Positions 9,094-18,360 of a stretch of 64,000 nt of DNA are shown here, piece by piece. The notes beneath the pieces were generated by a model. It did no database searches, was not told where the DNA came from, and saw only the letters and a list, made by a program, of their open reading frames with translations. The position numbers and the translations under genes were made by a program. Origin of the DNA: Neobacillus niacini (GTDB taxonomy: Bacteria > Bacillota > Bacilli > Bacillales > Cytobacillaceae); NCBI RefSeq assembly GCF_019749295.1, contig NZ_JACWFG010000002.1:209326-273325 (forward strand), written 5' to 3'. The first letter of the stretch is position 1. The number at the start of each line of letters is the position of its first letter.

Positions 9094-10392
9094 TTACGTA
9101 AGTGGTACATTACGATAATAAAGGTCCAAAAAGATATCCTTTTCTAGGTCCCAGTTATATTTTTTACTTGCCTTAACTGATTTTTCTTTCATTTCCTCAT
9201 ATTGTACTTGATGTTCCAATAACCAGTTCACTCCATTGGCAATAGAAATAGGATCATGCGAATCCACGCTTACTCCTGTTCCATCCCCCTCAACGACGCG
9301 CTGGATTTCTGGAAAACTACATGCTACAACAGGTACACCTGCCATCATGTATTCAAATAGCTTGTTTGAAGATGCAGAATAGTGATTAAAACACACATTG
9401 TTTAGAACTTGAAATCCTAGATAGCCATTTCTTGTATATTTAGGAAGGTCCCCTACAGGTACTTTTGGATGAAACTTCACCTTTTCCTCAAGGTTCATTT
9501 CTTTCACCATGTTCTGCAGTTCTTTTTTAATTTTCCCATCCCCAATAAGGACCAACGTTCCTTCCTTAAAATGCGGGACAGCCTTTATTAATTTATCTAA
9601 ACCTCTACCAGTTTGGATTCCGCCCTGATATAAAAGGATTTTTTCATTTTTAGGAATGCCTAGAATTTCATGTAAATCAACTTTCTCTTCATTATTACTA
9701 GTTTGTTGCTTAAATGGATAATTATGAACGACATGTGGGTAAAATCCGTATAAGTCCTCGTTGTACTTTGCTCGTGTGTTATTTTCCACGATCATCTCAT
9801 CAATTTTCTTTATTAGGAATGCTTCCATCTTCCCATGAATAGGGCTGTTATAGCCTGTCCGACTAGTTTGGACTTCATGTGAATCATAAATGAGTTTTTT
9901 AGGCTTAAACCGCCACTTAGCACTGATATAGCCTTGCGGGAGAGTATTTAAATCATTTGAATGATAAATGTCATAATTCCCTCGGTATCCCTTTAGGATC
10001 ATTCTGAGAATCAAGCTTCCTCTAACCCATATTACATTTAGTTTTGTTTTTAAAAGAATAACCGCAAATATGGTCAAGGGAATGACTATCATAGGTGCCA
10101 AATAGGCTAAAATTATCCAAAACACCAAGCAAAGGGCCCCAAACAACTTATTCTGTATGGAGAGACGATAAGCTTTTTGAATTAGTTCTAGCAAGACCGG
10201 ATATCTTCTTAACCGATAGATCTTAAAACGATCGTTTCTTTGTTCAAACCTTGGCAAATTCGGATCTTTGGGGTCATGAATACAAATCAATTCCACATCA
10301 TAACCTGCCTCTGACAAAGCTGTACACTCTCGCAACACCCTTGCGTCATTGGTAAAATGATTCCAAACAAACATACCAACTTTTTTCGACAT
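9094..10392 (-). CDS. Family 4 glycosyltransferase with central membrane segment
   Basis: 432 aa, GT-B fold. The N-terminal Rossmann part has WNHFTNDARVLRECTAL. Residues about 88-118 are strongly hydrophobic and may be one or two membrane segments or a hairpin, unusual for GT4 enzymes. The acceptor half is followed by the donor-binding domain with LLYQGGIQTGRGLDKLI, and the E-x7-E region is SSNKLFEYMMAGVPVVA. It probably transfers a sugar to a lipid-linked intermediate of the local polysaccharide. It lies between mnaA and another GT4 with gaps of 34 and 25 bp. Confidence 0.82.
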   Translation of the reverse strand: MSKKVGMFVWNHFTNDARVLRECTALSEAGYDVELICIHDPKDPNLPRFEQRNDRFKIYRLRRYPVLLELIQKAYRLSIQNKLFGALCLVFWIILAYLAPMIVIPLTIFAVILLKTKLNVIWVRGSLILRMILKGYRGNYDIYHSNDLNTLPQGYISAKWRFKPKKLIYDSHEVQTSRTGYNSPIHGKMEAFLIKKIDEMIVENNTRAKYNEDLYGFYPHVVHNYPFKQQTSNNEEKVDLHEILGIPKNEKILLYQGGIQTGRGLDKLIKAVPHFKEGTLVLIGDGKIKKELQNMVKEMNLEEKVKFHPKVPVGDLPKYTRNGYLGFQVLNNVCFNHYSASSNKLFEYMMAGVPVVACSFPEIQRVVEGDGTGVSVDSHDPISIANGVNWLLEHQVQYEEMKEKSVKASKKYNWDLEKDIFLDLYYRNVPLT

Positions 10393-10417
10393 TGTCCTCC
10401 CCCTTTCTTCCTAGGGA

Positions 10418-11605
10418 TTAATTCATATACTCAACTAACTTCTTAATGTTGGTTTCCCAATTAAACTGATTAAGAATTACCTGCTGCTCTCTCTCTGACA
10501 TTTCTTTTCGCAGGTTATCATTATCCAATAGGCTTTTAATATGTGACAAGATTTGCTGCGGGTCATCTGTATTGCTCGCAATTCCCACTTGCTCTTCTTC
10601 CACTATTTCTTTCGCATATCCATCAATAACTCCAACAATAGGCACTCCACAGGTCATATAATCAATTATTTTACCTGGTAAAACAGTTTTAAAAACTTCC
10701 TTATCCTTTAGAGTTACCAAACCTAAATCATGTTTAGAAATAATTTTAAAGCATTCTTTTCTTGTCAGCGGGTTAATGATCGTAACGTTCTTATACTCTT
10801 TAATCGAGTTAAAGAGTTCATTTTTATTAATGCCGTATCCTATAATGGTTAACTTTATTCCCTGTTCATCTAATAGAGGGACAAGCTGATTTATTAACTC
10901 TGTATTTTGTGCAAGTCCCAGGTTGCCTGCATAAATAATTTTGTCAGCTGTTTTTTCCCTATCTTTAATAGAAGCTAATTCTTCCCTCATTGCACCATTA
11001 GGAATAAATAGTATCTTTGACTTATCTATTTTCCCCTTTTGTTGAATGTGTTCTTGAAAGCCTAAGCTGTTAATAACAATCTTGTCCGATTTTCGATAGA
11101 GCATTTTTTCTAAGGCACCAAAAAACCCCAATATTAATGGGTTGTTAAATACGCCAACGCCTTTTAATGACTCGGGCCATAAATCCCTAATATCTATGAT
11201 AAACTTACTCTTATATCTATATTTAGCAAAAAGACCGACGAAGCCAGTAAAAATCGGCGGTGACGTTGCAAATACATAATCATACCTTTTCCGGTCTTTA
11301 ATGATTAGGAGGATAAATTTTAAAGCAACCTCTAAATAATAAAATAAGCGGTTTAGGATACTGTTTGAATATTTCCTGCTGTTAATACTTATTCTAACAA
11401 TGTTATCCTTTTCACAATTAAGCGATTCTTCATCCCAAAAATCTCCATTTTCATAGATCTTCTTATTTGGGTAAGAAGGCTCAGAAGTAAAAATCGTTAC
11501 ATCGTAATTTTGCTTCTTCAATTGCATATAAAGGTGCTTCATTCTATTAGCATGACTTCCTATTTCGGGATAGAAATGCTGTGATATGATCAATACTCGC
11601 TTCAC
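10418..11605 (-). CDS. Family 4 glycosyltransferase (WbuB-like)
   Basis: About 395 aa from the GTG at 11605 (AAAGGTGG ten bases upstream); this start gives the family-like N-terminus MKRVLIISQHFYPE. An ATG at 11635 with GGAG five bases upstream would add ten residues and cannot be excluded. The GT-B features are RDLWPESLKGVG, YAGNLGLAQN for the donor domain, and PGKIIDYMTCGVPIVG for the E-x7-E motif. Related enzymes add L-FucNAc or another amino sugar to lipid-linked glycans. It is the first gene of the minus-strand glycan unit; its promoter must lie in the empty region to the right. Confidence 0.82.
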   Translation of the reverse strand: MKRVLIISQHFYPEIGSHANRMKHLYMQLKKQNYDVTIFTSEPSYPNKKIYENGDFWDEESLNCEKDNIVRISINSRKYSNSILNRLFYYLEVALKFILLIIKDRKRYDYVFATSPPIFTGFVGLFAKYRYKSKFIIDIRDLWPESLKGVGVFNNPLILGFFGALEKMLYRKSDKIVINSLGFQEHIQQKGKIDKSKILFIPNGAMREELASIKDREKTADKIIYAGNLGLAQNTELINQLVPLLDEQGIKLTIIGYGINKNELFNSIKEYKNVTIINPLTRKECFKIISKHDLGLVTLKDKEVFKTVLPGKIIDYMTCGVPIVGVIDGYAKEIVEEEQVGIASNTDDPQQILSHIKSLLDNDNLRKEMSEREQQVILNQFNWETNIKKLVEYMN

Positions 11606-11635
11606 TAAAGGCTTACCACCTTTTCTTGTATGCAT

Positions 11636-12530
11636 ATTTCTCCTCAGCCATACTAGTAAGGAAATGTAAAATCAAATTCCTTAATCATATTACAGCGGTT
11701 TAAAGATCAATGAAATAGGAACTATGTTTTTACAACCAATTACCAAATATGCATTTATTAACTAGGTATAATTTACCCAATATTTCCTGTTATATTATTG
11801 TTACCTCGGATTCAAAATAAAATAATATAAAAATAAATATCTAATGGAACATAAGTTTTTATTACTTAATCTTCCTTTAGATATTTGTGCAGGTTCTATT
11901 AACTGGGAATCAACCCCACCTTCACACTCTAAAATTAGTGTTTGAGGATAGAACATTGCTGAATTATGACAATTCCCAATGTTTTTTCGACTATAATTCG
12001 ACTTAAAAAGCCATTCAGCCGCAAACCTTTACTAGTTTATCACTTTTACTCAGTACGGTAAAGGGAGAAAATTGTCGAAAGCTGTCAAATTAAATACAAA
12101 ATAAAACTTTAAGAGTGTACTTAAAGTTTGAGGAATTAAGCCACTGAATTATGCAAATTTATTGAATCCTAAATTAAACTATTGCTCTCGACATCACTTT
12201 TTATATTATTTTCTCACCTAAAAGGCTAAACCTCTGGTAATGTCTTTATCTCCATACTCTTTGATTTCCAATTTAATAGCCTTATTTAATATCTTTATAT
12301 CCGCCCTTAATCCTTCTACTCTTCCTTCTCATTTCTCTGCGGCTTTTGTTCCTTTATGTTGTAGTAGATTAATAGTATTTATTCAAAAAGTGAGTTATTT
12401 CTCAGTAAATATGGATGTTATTACCTTTTTCGCATGAAACATGAACTGATTTGCAAGTTACTATACCTTTATAGAGGTAAATCATGGTAGAATATGTGAT
12501 AAATACCAGAATAATAGAGGTGAATTGTAA
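11636..12530. other. 895-bp AT-rich intergenic region without a supported gene
   Basis: It lies between divergent units and must carry the promoters of the glycan operon (minus) and of the LysM hydrolase (plus). Both strands are stop-rich. A 65-codon frame at 12240-12437 has no ribosome binding site and a non-coding composition. I see no strong sigma-A consensus, no riboswitch and no terminator. Confidence 0.6.
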
Positions 12531-13772
12531 TTGAAGAAAACGATCGTTCGTGCCGTTTCGACGGCTGCCTTTCTTTCGACGGTTTATGCAGGGTCGGCAT
12601 ATGCCAGTACCCATACCGTTGAAAAAGGTGATTCCTTATGGAAAATTGCAAAAAAGTATCAAACATCTGTTTCAGAATTAAAAAGCTTGAACAACTTAGA
12701 GTCTGACTTCCTTCAAGTGAATCAGAAACTGAAAATTTCTGCTGCTTCAGCGGCGGCAAGTAAACCTGCCTCCACTACTGTATCTGCTGCTAGTGTGTAC
12801 GTCGTGAAAAATGGGGATTACCTTGGTAAAGTTGCCATTCAATTTTCTACCACGGTTGCACAATTAAAATCAACAAATGGTTTGACTTCGGACATGATTT
12901 TTGTAGGGCAAAAGTTAAAGGTCCCTGGAAAAATGGAGGTTACTTTCCCTTCGAAGAAACCAGTAACAGCAGCATCGGCTGCATCTTCAGCTGCTTCTAC
13001 CTATACAGTTGTTGGCGGGGATACGTTAAGTAAAATTGGTTTAGAGCACAAAATGAGTGTTCAAGCATTAAAGAAGCTTAATAATTTGAAGTCAGACATG
13101 ATCTATGTGGGGCAGAAATTAAAGGTTTCGGGCAAGGCAGCTGTTAAGCCAGCACCAGCAACACCAAAGCCAACAACTGTTAAGCCGGTTGTAAAGCCGG
13201 TTGTTAATAATGGGAGTAGCTCTGTATACATAGTAAAAAACGGGGATACCTTAGGTAAGATTTCTTTACAATTCAATATGACTGTAAAAGAAATCAAAGC
13301 TTTAAATGGCTTGAAGTCGGATTTCCTTTCTATCGGGCAGAAGTTGAAGGTTTCCGGAAAGAAGAAGGAAGAAGTTAAAACACCTGCAGCGCCAGCGCCA
13401 TCCGGTGATTTCTCAGCTGACTTCATCAATGTGGTCAAAAGCGTAATGGGTACTCCATATGCTTGGGGCGGCAGCTCATTAAATGGCTTTGATTGCAGCG
13501 GCATTATTTACTACGCAGCCAATAAAGCAGGCAAGGAAATTGGACGCACCTCAGCAGAAGGCTACTACAACCGTACCTTCTACGTTGATCAGCCGCAGCC
13601 AGGGGATCTTGTCTTTTTTGAAAATACCTATAAAAAGGGAATCTCCCACGTAGGTATTTATCTTGGCGGAGACCAATTCATCCACGCCGACGAGAAAAGG
13701 GGCATCTCGGTTGCCAATTTATCAAACCCTTACTACAAAGAGCATTTTGATAGTTTCAAACGATTCTATTGA
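12531..13772 (+). CDS. Secreted LysM / NlpC-P60 D,L-endopeptidase (LytF/CwlS type)
   Basis: 413 aa. The start is TTG, with AGAGGTG nine bases upstream. The signal peptide ends at AYA-S (residue 25). Four LysM domains follow, at about 27-70, 88-133, 157-201 and 227-271, each with the GDSLWKIA/GDTLSKI type motif, separated by Ala/Pro/Ser-rich linkers. The NlpC/P60 domain (about 295-413) has catalytic Cys in FDCSG, His in SHVGIYLG and a third polar residue in FIHADE. It cuts the D-Glu to meso-DAP bond of peptidoglycan, as LytF, LytE and CwlS do, and probably works in cell separation. It is a single-gene unit with its own terminator. Confidence 0.92.
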   Translation: MKKTIVRAVSTAAFLSTVYAGSAYASTHTVEKGDSLWKIAKKYQTSVSELKSLNNLESDFLQVNQKLKISAASAAASKPASTTVSAASVYVVKNGDYLGKVAIQFSTTVAQLKSTNGLTSDMIFVGQKLKVPGKMEVTFPSKKPVTAASAASSAASTYTVVGGDTLSKIGLEHKMSVQALKKLNNLKSDMIYVGQKLKVSGKAAVKPAPATPKPTTVKPVVKPVVNNGSSSVYIVKNGDTLGKISLQFNMTVKEIKALNGLKSDFLSIGQKLKVSGKKKEEVKTPAAPAPSGDFSADFINVVKSVMGTPYAWGGSSLNGFDCSGIIYYAANKAGKEIGRTSAEGYYNRTFYVDQPQPGDLVFFENTYKKGISHVGIYLGGDQFIHADEKRGISVANLSNPYYKEHFDSFKRFY

Positions 13773-13788
13773 TTTACAGCACAGACTA

Positions 13789-13818
13789 AGTCAGGCATAA
13801 TGCCTGGCTTTTTATTTA
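13789..13818 (+). terminator. Intrinsic terminator of the LysM hydrolase gene
   Basis: Stem AGTCAGGCA / TGCCTGGCT with a TAA loop and one wobble pair, then TTTTTATTT. Confidence 0.88.
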
Positions 13819-13845
13819 TGTCTGACTTGTCTTTGTGACTAGTGC

Positions 13846-13934
13846 GCAGGTAAAAGATTCTCTTTTGCAGGTAGAATGGTGTACAGGCAGGTAAACAAAC
13901 CTTTTATGCAGATATTGCGGCATCTTAGGCAGGT
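13846..13934 (+). repeat. Array of five GCAGGT units on a 21-bp period
   Basis: GCAGGT starts at 13846, 13867, 13887 and 13929; the fourth unit, at 13908, reads GCAGAT. Steps are 21, 20, 21 and 21 bp. Several units extend to AGGCAGGTAA. The array fills the convergent gap between the LysM hydrolase terminator and the next gene. A second array of the same design, in the opposite orientation, lies at 52921-53010. Confidence 0.75.
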
Positions 13935-13940
13935 AAGCAG

Positions 13941-14567
13941 CTATTTTCTAAACCTGCCCTTCCTCCCCTTCTTAGCCGGTTCCGCATGAGATGCTTTCTC
14001 TTCCGCTTTTTTTTGCATAAACAAGAAAATATCTGTAATCACCTTTGATAAGACGATGATTACGATATAGGTTAGAAACAGGTGAAAGTAGTTGGCCCAT
14101 GAGTTGAACTTGAACAAATGATGCATAACTAAGATAGGTTTAAGGATAAACGAAAGAAATAAACTTAATAGCAGTGTATAGAGGTAATAGTTTTTGTTAT
14201 GTTTCAGAATCCATTGGTACACCAATATGAACGTTACCGGGACCAGCGATGCGTCCATTCCGAAACTGTGCGAGACAAGGGGAATCATCTTATAAGGATA
14301 CGTCCAAAGTCCTTGCGTCGCCCCAAAATCATCAAAATAGGCAAACCAAACATGGACATTGAATCCATAAAAGCCAAGCTGGAGTGCTTTTTTCCAATCC
14401 ATTGCAAAATACAGAATGATTAAGGGTGACAAGAAAATGATGACATGCAACCAAAACTGCCATGTATCAAAGGCAGAAAACTCTTGCCAATACTTTAGCC
14501 ACTGGGCGGCTCCCTCTTGTTGTTCTTTGATTAACTTACCTAAAGCCTCTCTTTGAGCACTACTCAT
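13941..14567 (-). CDS. CBO0543-type integral membrane protein
   Basis: 208 aa from the ATG at 14567 (MSSAQREALG); a longer frame upstream has no better ribosome binding site. After an amphipathic N-terminal helix there are about five membrane segments. Aromatic-rich loops such as FAYFDDFGATQGLWTYPYK and a Pro in VPVTFILVYQW resemble the CBO0543 family. The C-terminus is Lys/Arg/Ala-rich and cytoplasmic. Function is unknown. A second protein of the same general type is at 58517-59089. Confidence 0.65.
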   Translation of the reverse strand: MSSAQREALGKLIKEQQEGAAQWLKYWQEFSAFDTWQFWLHVIIFLSPLIILYFAMDWKKALQLGFYGFNVHVWFAYFDDFGATQGLWTYPYKMIPLVSHSFGMDASLVPVTFILVYQWILKHNKNYYLYTLLLSLFLSFILKPILVMHHLFKFNSWANYFHLFLTYIVIIVLSKVITDIFLFMQKKAEEKASHAEPAKKGRKGRFRK

Positions 14568-14730
14568 GATAATCCCTGCCTTGGAAGTTATTTTCCAGAT
14601 TAATTTACCCAATATGTTTGTAAAAAAATGATGGTCGTATAAAAATTTATTGTTAGATCTGATTTTGAATAGGAAAGAGGAATTAGGGCGATGCAAGTAG
14701 AATGGAATCTAAAACGAGGAGGAATGAAAC

Positions 14731-15036
14731 GTGGGGAAATTCGGGATATACGGTAAGTTAATTGCAAAAGAGGGAGAGCGGGAACAGCTGTCAGCAATCT
14801 TATTAGAAGCAGCAAAATCGATGGAGAGTTTAGATGACTGTGAATTATATCTTGTCAGCGTGTCGCCAGAAGACCCTCATTCGGTTTATGTTTATGAAGT
14901 GTGGAACAGTGAAAGTGCCCATCAGGGATCATTGACACTGGAATCAACACAAACCTTGATTCAGCGGGCGAAGCCTATTTTGGCAGGAATGGAAAGGATT
15001 TCGACGCTAGTTCCTAGAGGTGGAAAAGGTCTTTGA
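14731..15036 (+). CDS. Antibiotic-biosynthesis-monooxygenase (ABM) fold protein, YgiN-like
   Basis: 101 aa. The GTG start has a strong AGGAGG eight bases upstream. The pattern FGIYGKLIAKEGEREQL ... ELYLVSVSPEDPHSVYVYEVWNSESAHQGSL is the dimeric ferredoxin-like ABM fold found in putative quinol monooxygenases. Substrate is unknown. It is a single-gene unit ended by the hairpin at 15047-15079. Confidence 0.8.
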   Translation: MGKFGIYGKLIAKEGEREQLSAILLEAAKSMESLDDCELYLVSVSPEDPHSVYVYEVWNSESAHQGSLTLESTQTLIQRAKPILAGMERISTLVPRGGKGL

Positions 15037-15046
15037 AGAGTTAAGA

Positions 15047-15079
15047 CGGAACAAGGGTTACCTCTGTTCCGCCTTTTTT
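15047..15079 (+). terminator. Intrinsic terminator of the ABM gene
   Basis: Arms CGGAACA (15047-15053) and TGTTCCG (15065-15071), then CCTTTTTT. It overlaps the 3' end of the convergent racemase-like gene. Confidence 0.8.
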
Positions 15080-15729
15080 AAATTGAGTTGAGTGACCATA
15101 GTTGAAACTAGTGTATTTAATGGATTGAGGATGGTTAAGGCAATCTCATCTTCGACCTGTTGTGCCGCTGCTACCATTGATAATTGAGCTACAGATAGGT
15201 TTTGTGTTGTGTCCAGCTGCTTTATGTAATCCCGCACACCTTTATTGTACTCCTCATTTTTCCCGCTCATGATTAATTCAAAGGTATTCTCAATCACTTT
15301 AACCTCAATATCCAGCTCTTTATGTTGGGATTGTGCATATTGGTGAAGCCTGCTCATCGTTCCTGGTACCGTATCTGGGTTCGTGAACAAAATGGTTTGC
15401 TTCTGTTCCAATTGGCAAATACCTCGGAAAAACGGTTCATCAATCTTGATGATTGGCACATTAACGCTGAGCCCTTCTTCCTTTAACAGCGTAATATAGT
15501 TCGTACAAGTGATGAGAATAGCGTCTACAGCTGATTGAGCTATCCATTCTATTTGATCTCTCACTTTCTTTTCCCCGTCACCCAATGTGAAACTCTTATC
15601 TGTCATCACCCGGTGCATTAGTCCCGGATCAACAAAATGAACCAGCTCGATGTCGTAAGGTGATAGTGCATTTTCAATATAGCTGATATTTGAATTATGT
15701 GCATGCAGACAGGCTATTTTTTTCTTCAT
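15058..15729 (-). CDS. Aspartate/glutamate racemase superfamily protein
   Basis: 223 aa from the ATG at 15729 (MKKKIACLHAHNSN), seven bases after AAGGAG; the adjacent ATG at 15732 is a close alternative. The fold is suggested by an N-terminal strand IACLHAH and by AILITCTNYITLL, whose Cys sits where the first catalytic Cys of Asp/Glu racemases lies. The second catalytic Cys, usually in a GCTH-like motif, is not evident, so it may be a racemase-like protein with another role. Monocistronic. Confidence 0.6.
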   Translation of the reverse strand: MKKKIACLHAHNSNISYIENALSPYDIELVHFVDPGLMHRVMTDKSFTLGDGEKKVRDQIEWIAQSAVDAILITCTNYITLLKEEGLSVNVPIIKIDEPFFRGICQLEQKQTILFTNPDTVPGTMSRLHQYAQSQHKELDIEVKVIENTFELIMSGKNEEYNKGVRDYIKQLDTTQNLSVAQLSMVAAAQQVEDEIALTILNPLNTLVSTMVTQLNLKKAEQR

Positions 15730-15837
15730 CATCAGTCTCCTTTTTATAATAGGGTCTATTGACCTAATTTTCATGCCCATTACATAATTTTCTTTGGCCA
15801 ACGTGATAATAGATACTACAACAAAGGGGGAACTTTC

Positions 15838-16173
15838 ATGAAAAAGCTGTTACTTTGTGTATCAATCCTTATTGGCTCTACTTTTTCCACTCCTTTCGCT
15901 CTTGAACATTCCGCACATGCTCAGCAAAAGCCGACACCTCCGTATGCGAAGTGGAGTGTGATTGCAATGGATAAGGTGAAGGCCAAGTATCCAAATGCCA
16001 AGGTTGTTGATTATCTCTATGTTGGAAGAAATAATGGAGATCTTACCTCATCTGAAAGATTTAAATTTTGGTTAAAAGATCCTCAAAGGGAATTCGGTGT
16101 ATATGTAAATATTGAATTTAACAAAGAAACAGAACAAGTCACGAACGTCACATATCAGGAAACAACAAGATAA
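15838..16173 (+). CDS. Secreted DUF3889 family protein
   Basis: 111 aa. The signal peptide ends near AHA-QQ (residue 28). The mature part begins PTPPYAKWSVIAMDKVKAKYP, the typical DUF3889 opening, and carries VDYLYVGR and FWLKD. An AAAGGGGGAA ribosome binding site precedes the ATG. Function is unknown for the family, which is common in Bacillaceae. Confidence 0.8.
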   Translation: MKKLLLCVSILIGSTFSTPFALEHSAHAQQKPTPPYAKWSVIAMDKVKAKYPNAKVVDYLYVGRNNGDLTSSERFKFWLKDPQREFGVYVNIEFNKETEQVTNVTYQETTR

Positions 16174-16198
16174 TTACCTGCTAGGGACCACGGGAATA

Positions 16199-16726
16199 TC
16201 AACGTGTTTTTAGTTGATAATGCAATTCTGCAAATTGCTTATAACGCCGAACATCGACCAGCGTGAGCTCGTTTTCTTGGTCCCCTGGCACAAATAACGG
16301 GATTCCGCGTCCAATCACGACAGGAGCAATCTGGATGATAAACTCATCCACCAGTTTTGCTTTTAGCATGTACTGCAGCACCTCACCCCCGCCTACCACC
16401 CAAATTCGTTTGCCCTCTGCCTGCTCTTTCAGAGATTGTGTGAAGCCGGCAATATCTTCATTAATGAAGGTTACATGCTTCGTCGAGCCAGTTAACTTGC
16501 GCGAAAAGACATAACAAGGCTTCCCTTCATAAGGGAATTTATCTGGTGACAGAATGGCAATTTGATCATACGTGCTACGCCCCATCAGAATCATATCTAC
16601 AGAATCATAAAATTCTTGATAGCCCGTTTCCTCTTCCCCATCCGTTCCAAATAACCAATCCAAGTTATGATTTTCACGTGCCAGATAGCCATCCAAACTG
16701 ATCGCCCCGTAAAATACTACGCCCAT
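16199..16726 (-). CDS. Dihydrofolate-reductase-fold protein (RibD C-terminal family, YyaP-like)
   Basis: 175 aa. The pattern begins FYGAISLDGYLAR and continues with MILMGRSTYDQI, RIWVVGGGEVLQYML, and IAPVVIGRGIPLF, all diagnostic of the RibD_C / DHFR superfamily. It probably reduces an unidentified substrate with NADPH. It is not the folate-pathway DfrA. It ends about 25 bp from the convergent DUF3889 gene; its start is 11 bp downstream of the AarF-like stop, so it may be the third gene of the 19343-16199 operon. Confidence 0.82.
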   Translation of the reverse strand: MGVVFYGAISLDGYLARENHNLDWLFGTDGEEETGYQEFYDSVDMILMGRSTYDQIAILSPDKFPYEGKPCYVFSRKLTGSTKHVTFINEDIAGFTQSLKEQAEGKRIWVVGGGEVLQYMLKAKLVDEFIIQIAPVVIGRGIPLFVPGDQENELTLVDVRRYKQFAELHYQLKTR

Positions 16727-16737
16727 GTTCCACTCTC

Positions 16738-18360
16738 CTATTCTCTTCGTTTTTCATGCATATACTTTAACCATTTTCTCTGCTTCATGCTGCAAATCAT
16801 ATATCCTACAAGAGCCAAAGAAGTGCCGCCAGCTGATAGGTTCAGGATGATTGCGTGCGAGGTATAAAAACCCGCTGCCATTCCGATGACCCCAAGCAGG
16901 AGTATCTGAAATAACCGCTTTTTATTATTTTCAAAAATGACAAATTGAAATTGCCTTCTTTGTTCTAGTTCTTTTAACTCTTCAAGTCTTTGGGGTGTAT
17001 TAAAAAATTCGGTAACCGAATGGACCAGCTTAAAGGCAGGCTGCGCTTGAATCCATTTCCAAATAAAGGTCCATTTCGTATTCCCTTGTTTCTCCAGCCA
17101 CTCCATAAAAACGGGTTTCCCTAAATCCAGCAGCTCCGCTTCAGGTGCCAGATTTCGAATGATTCCTTCAATCGTGACAAATGAGCGTCCTAAAAACACA
17201 AACCTTGTCGGCACCTGAATCGGAAGGGCCTGAATGGTATCGTTCATTTCCTTTTTAAGTGCCAGCATATCCATTTGCTTTAATTGTTCAGGTTCAAAGG
17301 AAACCAACTCCGCCAACAGCCTTTGAATCGTTCTTGAATCGGCTTCCGGCAGTAAAAACCCTAACTGTGATAGACAATCAACAGCTTTGGCATAATTTTT
17401 TGAAAGAAAACTTTCTATTAACCCTTGAAAATGGGCAGCATCCTTCTTGCTAATCTCGCCAATCATTCCAAAATCGAGCAAAATGATTTTCCCCTCGTTT
17501 GATACGAGCACATTCCCGGGATGCGGGTCAGCATGAAACTTTCCAGGCTCAAGCCATTGCGGAAGAAACACCTTCATCAGCACTTGCGCCACTTCCTCGC
17601 GATCGATCCCTGCAGCCTCCAATCCCACGAAATCGGTAAGACGGATACCGTCCATCCATTCCATCACCAATACATTTGACGTACACAGCTCCGAATAAAC
17701 AGCAGGAATCTTCACACTATCCATATCTTTAAATCGTTCTTTAAAAAATTGGATTGTATCGTGCTCCATTGCGTAATCCAGCTCACGCTGGATGACTTGT
17801 TTAAGCTCCTGAAACAGGACTTTGAAGTTAATGAACCCTTTTGGAATCGGTACAAAATGGTCAGCAAACCAAATGATAATACTTAAAACGGTGAAATCAG
17901 TTTGGACGATACTATCGATATAAGGGCGTTTTACTTTAATCGCAACCTTCGTTCCATCTTTTAGGACTCCTTGATACACCTCACCAATCGAGGCAGAAGC
18001 AATCGCGGTTTTCTCGATAGAAAGAAAGTTTTCCTTTAAGGACTTCCCCCACTGGCTTTCAAGGATGGTCTCAATTTCACTCCAGTCTGAAGGTGGAACT
18101 TTATCGGTTAGATCTTCAATTTGGCTGATAAACGCTTCTGGCAGCAAATCGGCACGTGTGCTGAGAAATTGTCCAACTTTTATCAATAAGCCCTCTAATT
18201 CAAACAACGTATTTCGATAGCGTGCACCTATTTTCCCCCAGAGTACTTCCCATTCCGATGCAGGTTTCCGACGGATTTTATACCAGTAAATTTGTACGAA
18301 GATTACGAAGGCCATTGAAAGAATCTTTGACATTCGGACCAGCTTATTCTTTACTTTCAC
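16738..18360 (-). CDS. ABC1/AarF/UbiB atypical protein kinase
   Basis: 540 aa from the GTG at 18360, which overlaps the TGA stop of the preceding gene by 4 bp and has GGAGGGG six bases upstream; an ATG at 18375 is less likely. Family features: KxGQ motif in LIKVGQFLSTRADLLP, A-rich loop ASIGEVYQG, Lys in VAIKVKRP, HADPHPGNVLV, and LLDFGMIG. Two membrane segments lie at the C-terminus. The family acts in isoprenoid-quinone or lipid homeostasis, with ATPase rather than protein-kinase activity. It is translationally coupled to the beta-lactamase-fold gene upstream. Confidence 0.9.
   Translation of the reverse strand: MKVKNKLVRMSKILSMAFVIFVQIYWYKIRRKPASEWEVLWGKIGARYRNTLFELEGLLIKVGQFLSTRADLLPEAFISQIEDLTDKVPPSDWSEIETILESQWGKSLKENFLSIEKTAIASASIGEVYQGVLKDGTKVAIKVKRPYIDSIVQTDFTVLSIIIWFADHFVPIPKGFINFKVLFQELKQVIQRELDYAMEHDTIQFFKERFKDMDSVKIPAVYSELCTSNVLVMEWMDGIRLTDFVGLEAAGIDREEVAQVLMKVFLPQWLEPGKFHADPHPGNVLVSNEGKIILLDFGMIGEISKKDAAHFQGLIESFLSKNYAKAVDCLSQLGFLLPEADSRTIQRLLAELVSFEPEQLKQMDMLALKKEMNDTIQALPIQVPTRFVFLGRSFVTIEGIIRNLAPEAELLDLGKPVFMEWLEKQGNTKWTFIWKWIQAQPAFKLVHSVTEFFNTPQRLEELKELEQRRQFQFVIFENNKKRLFQILLLGVIGMAAGFYTSHAIILNLSAGGTSLALVGYMICSMKQRKWLKYMHEKRRE

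Noticed and set aside
12240..12437. 65-codon plus-strand frame in the long intergenic region
   Set aside because: No ribosome binding site, AT-rich random composition, no domain pattern.
16199..16726. Folate-pathway dihydrofolate reductase
   Set aside because: Motifs are those of the RibD C-terminal family, not DfrA, and there is no thymidylate synthase neighbour.
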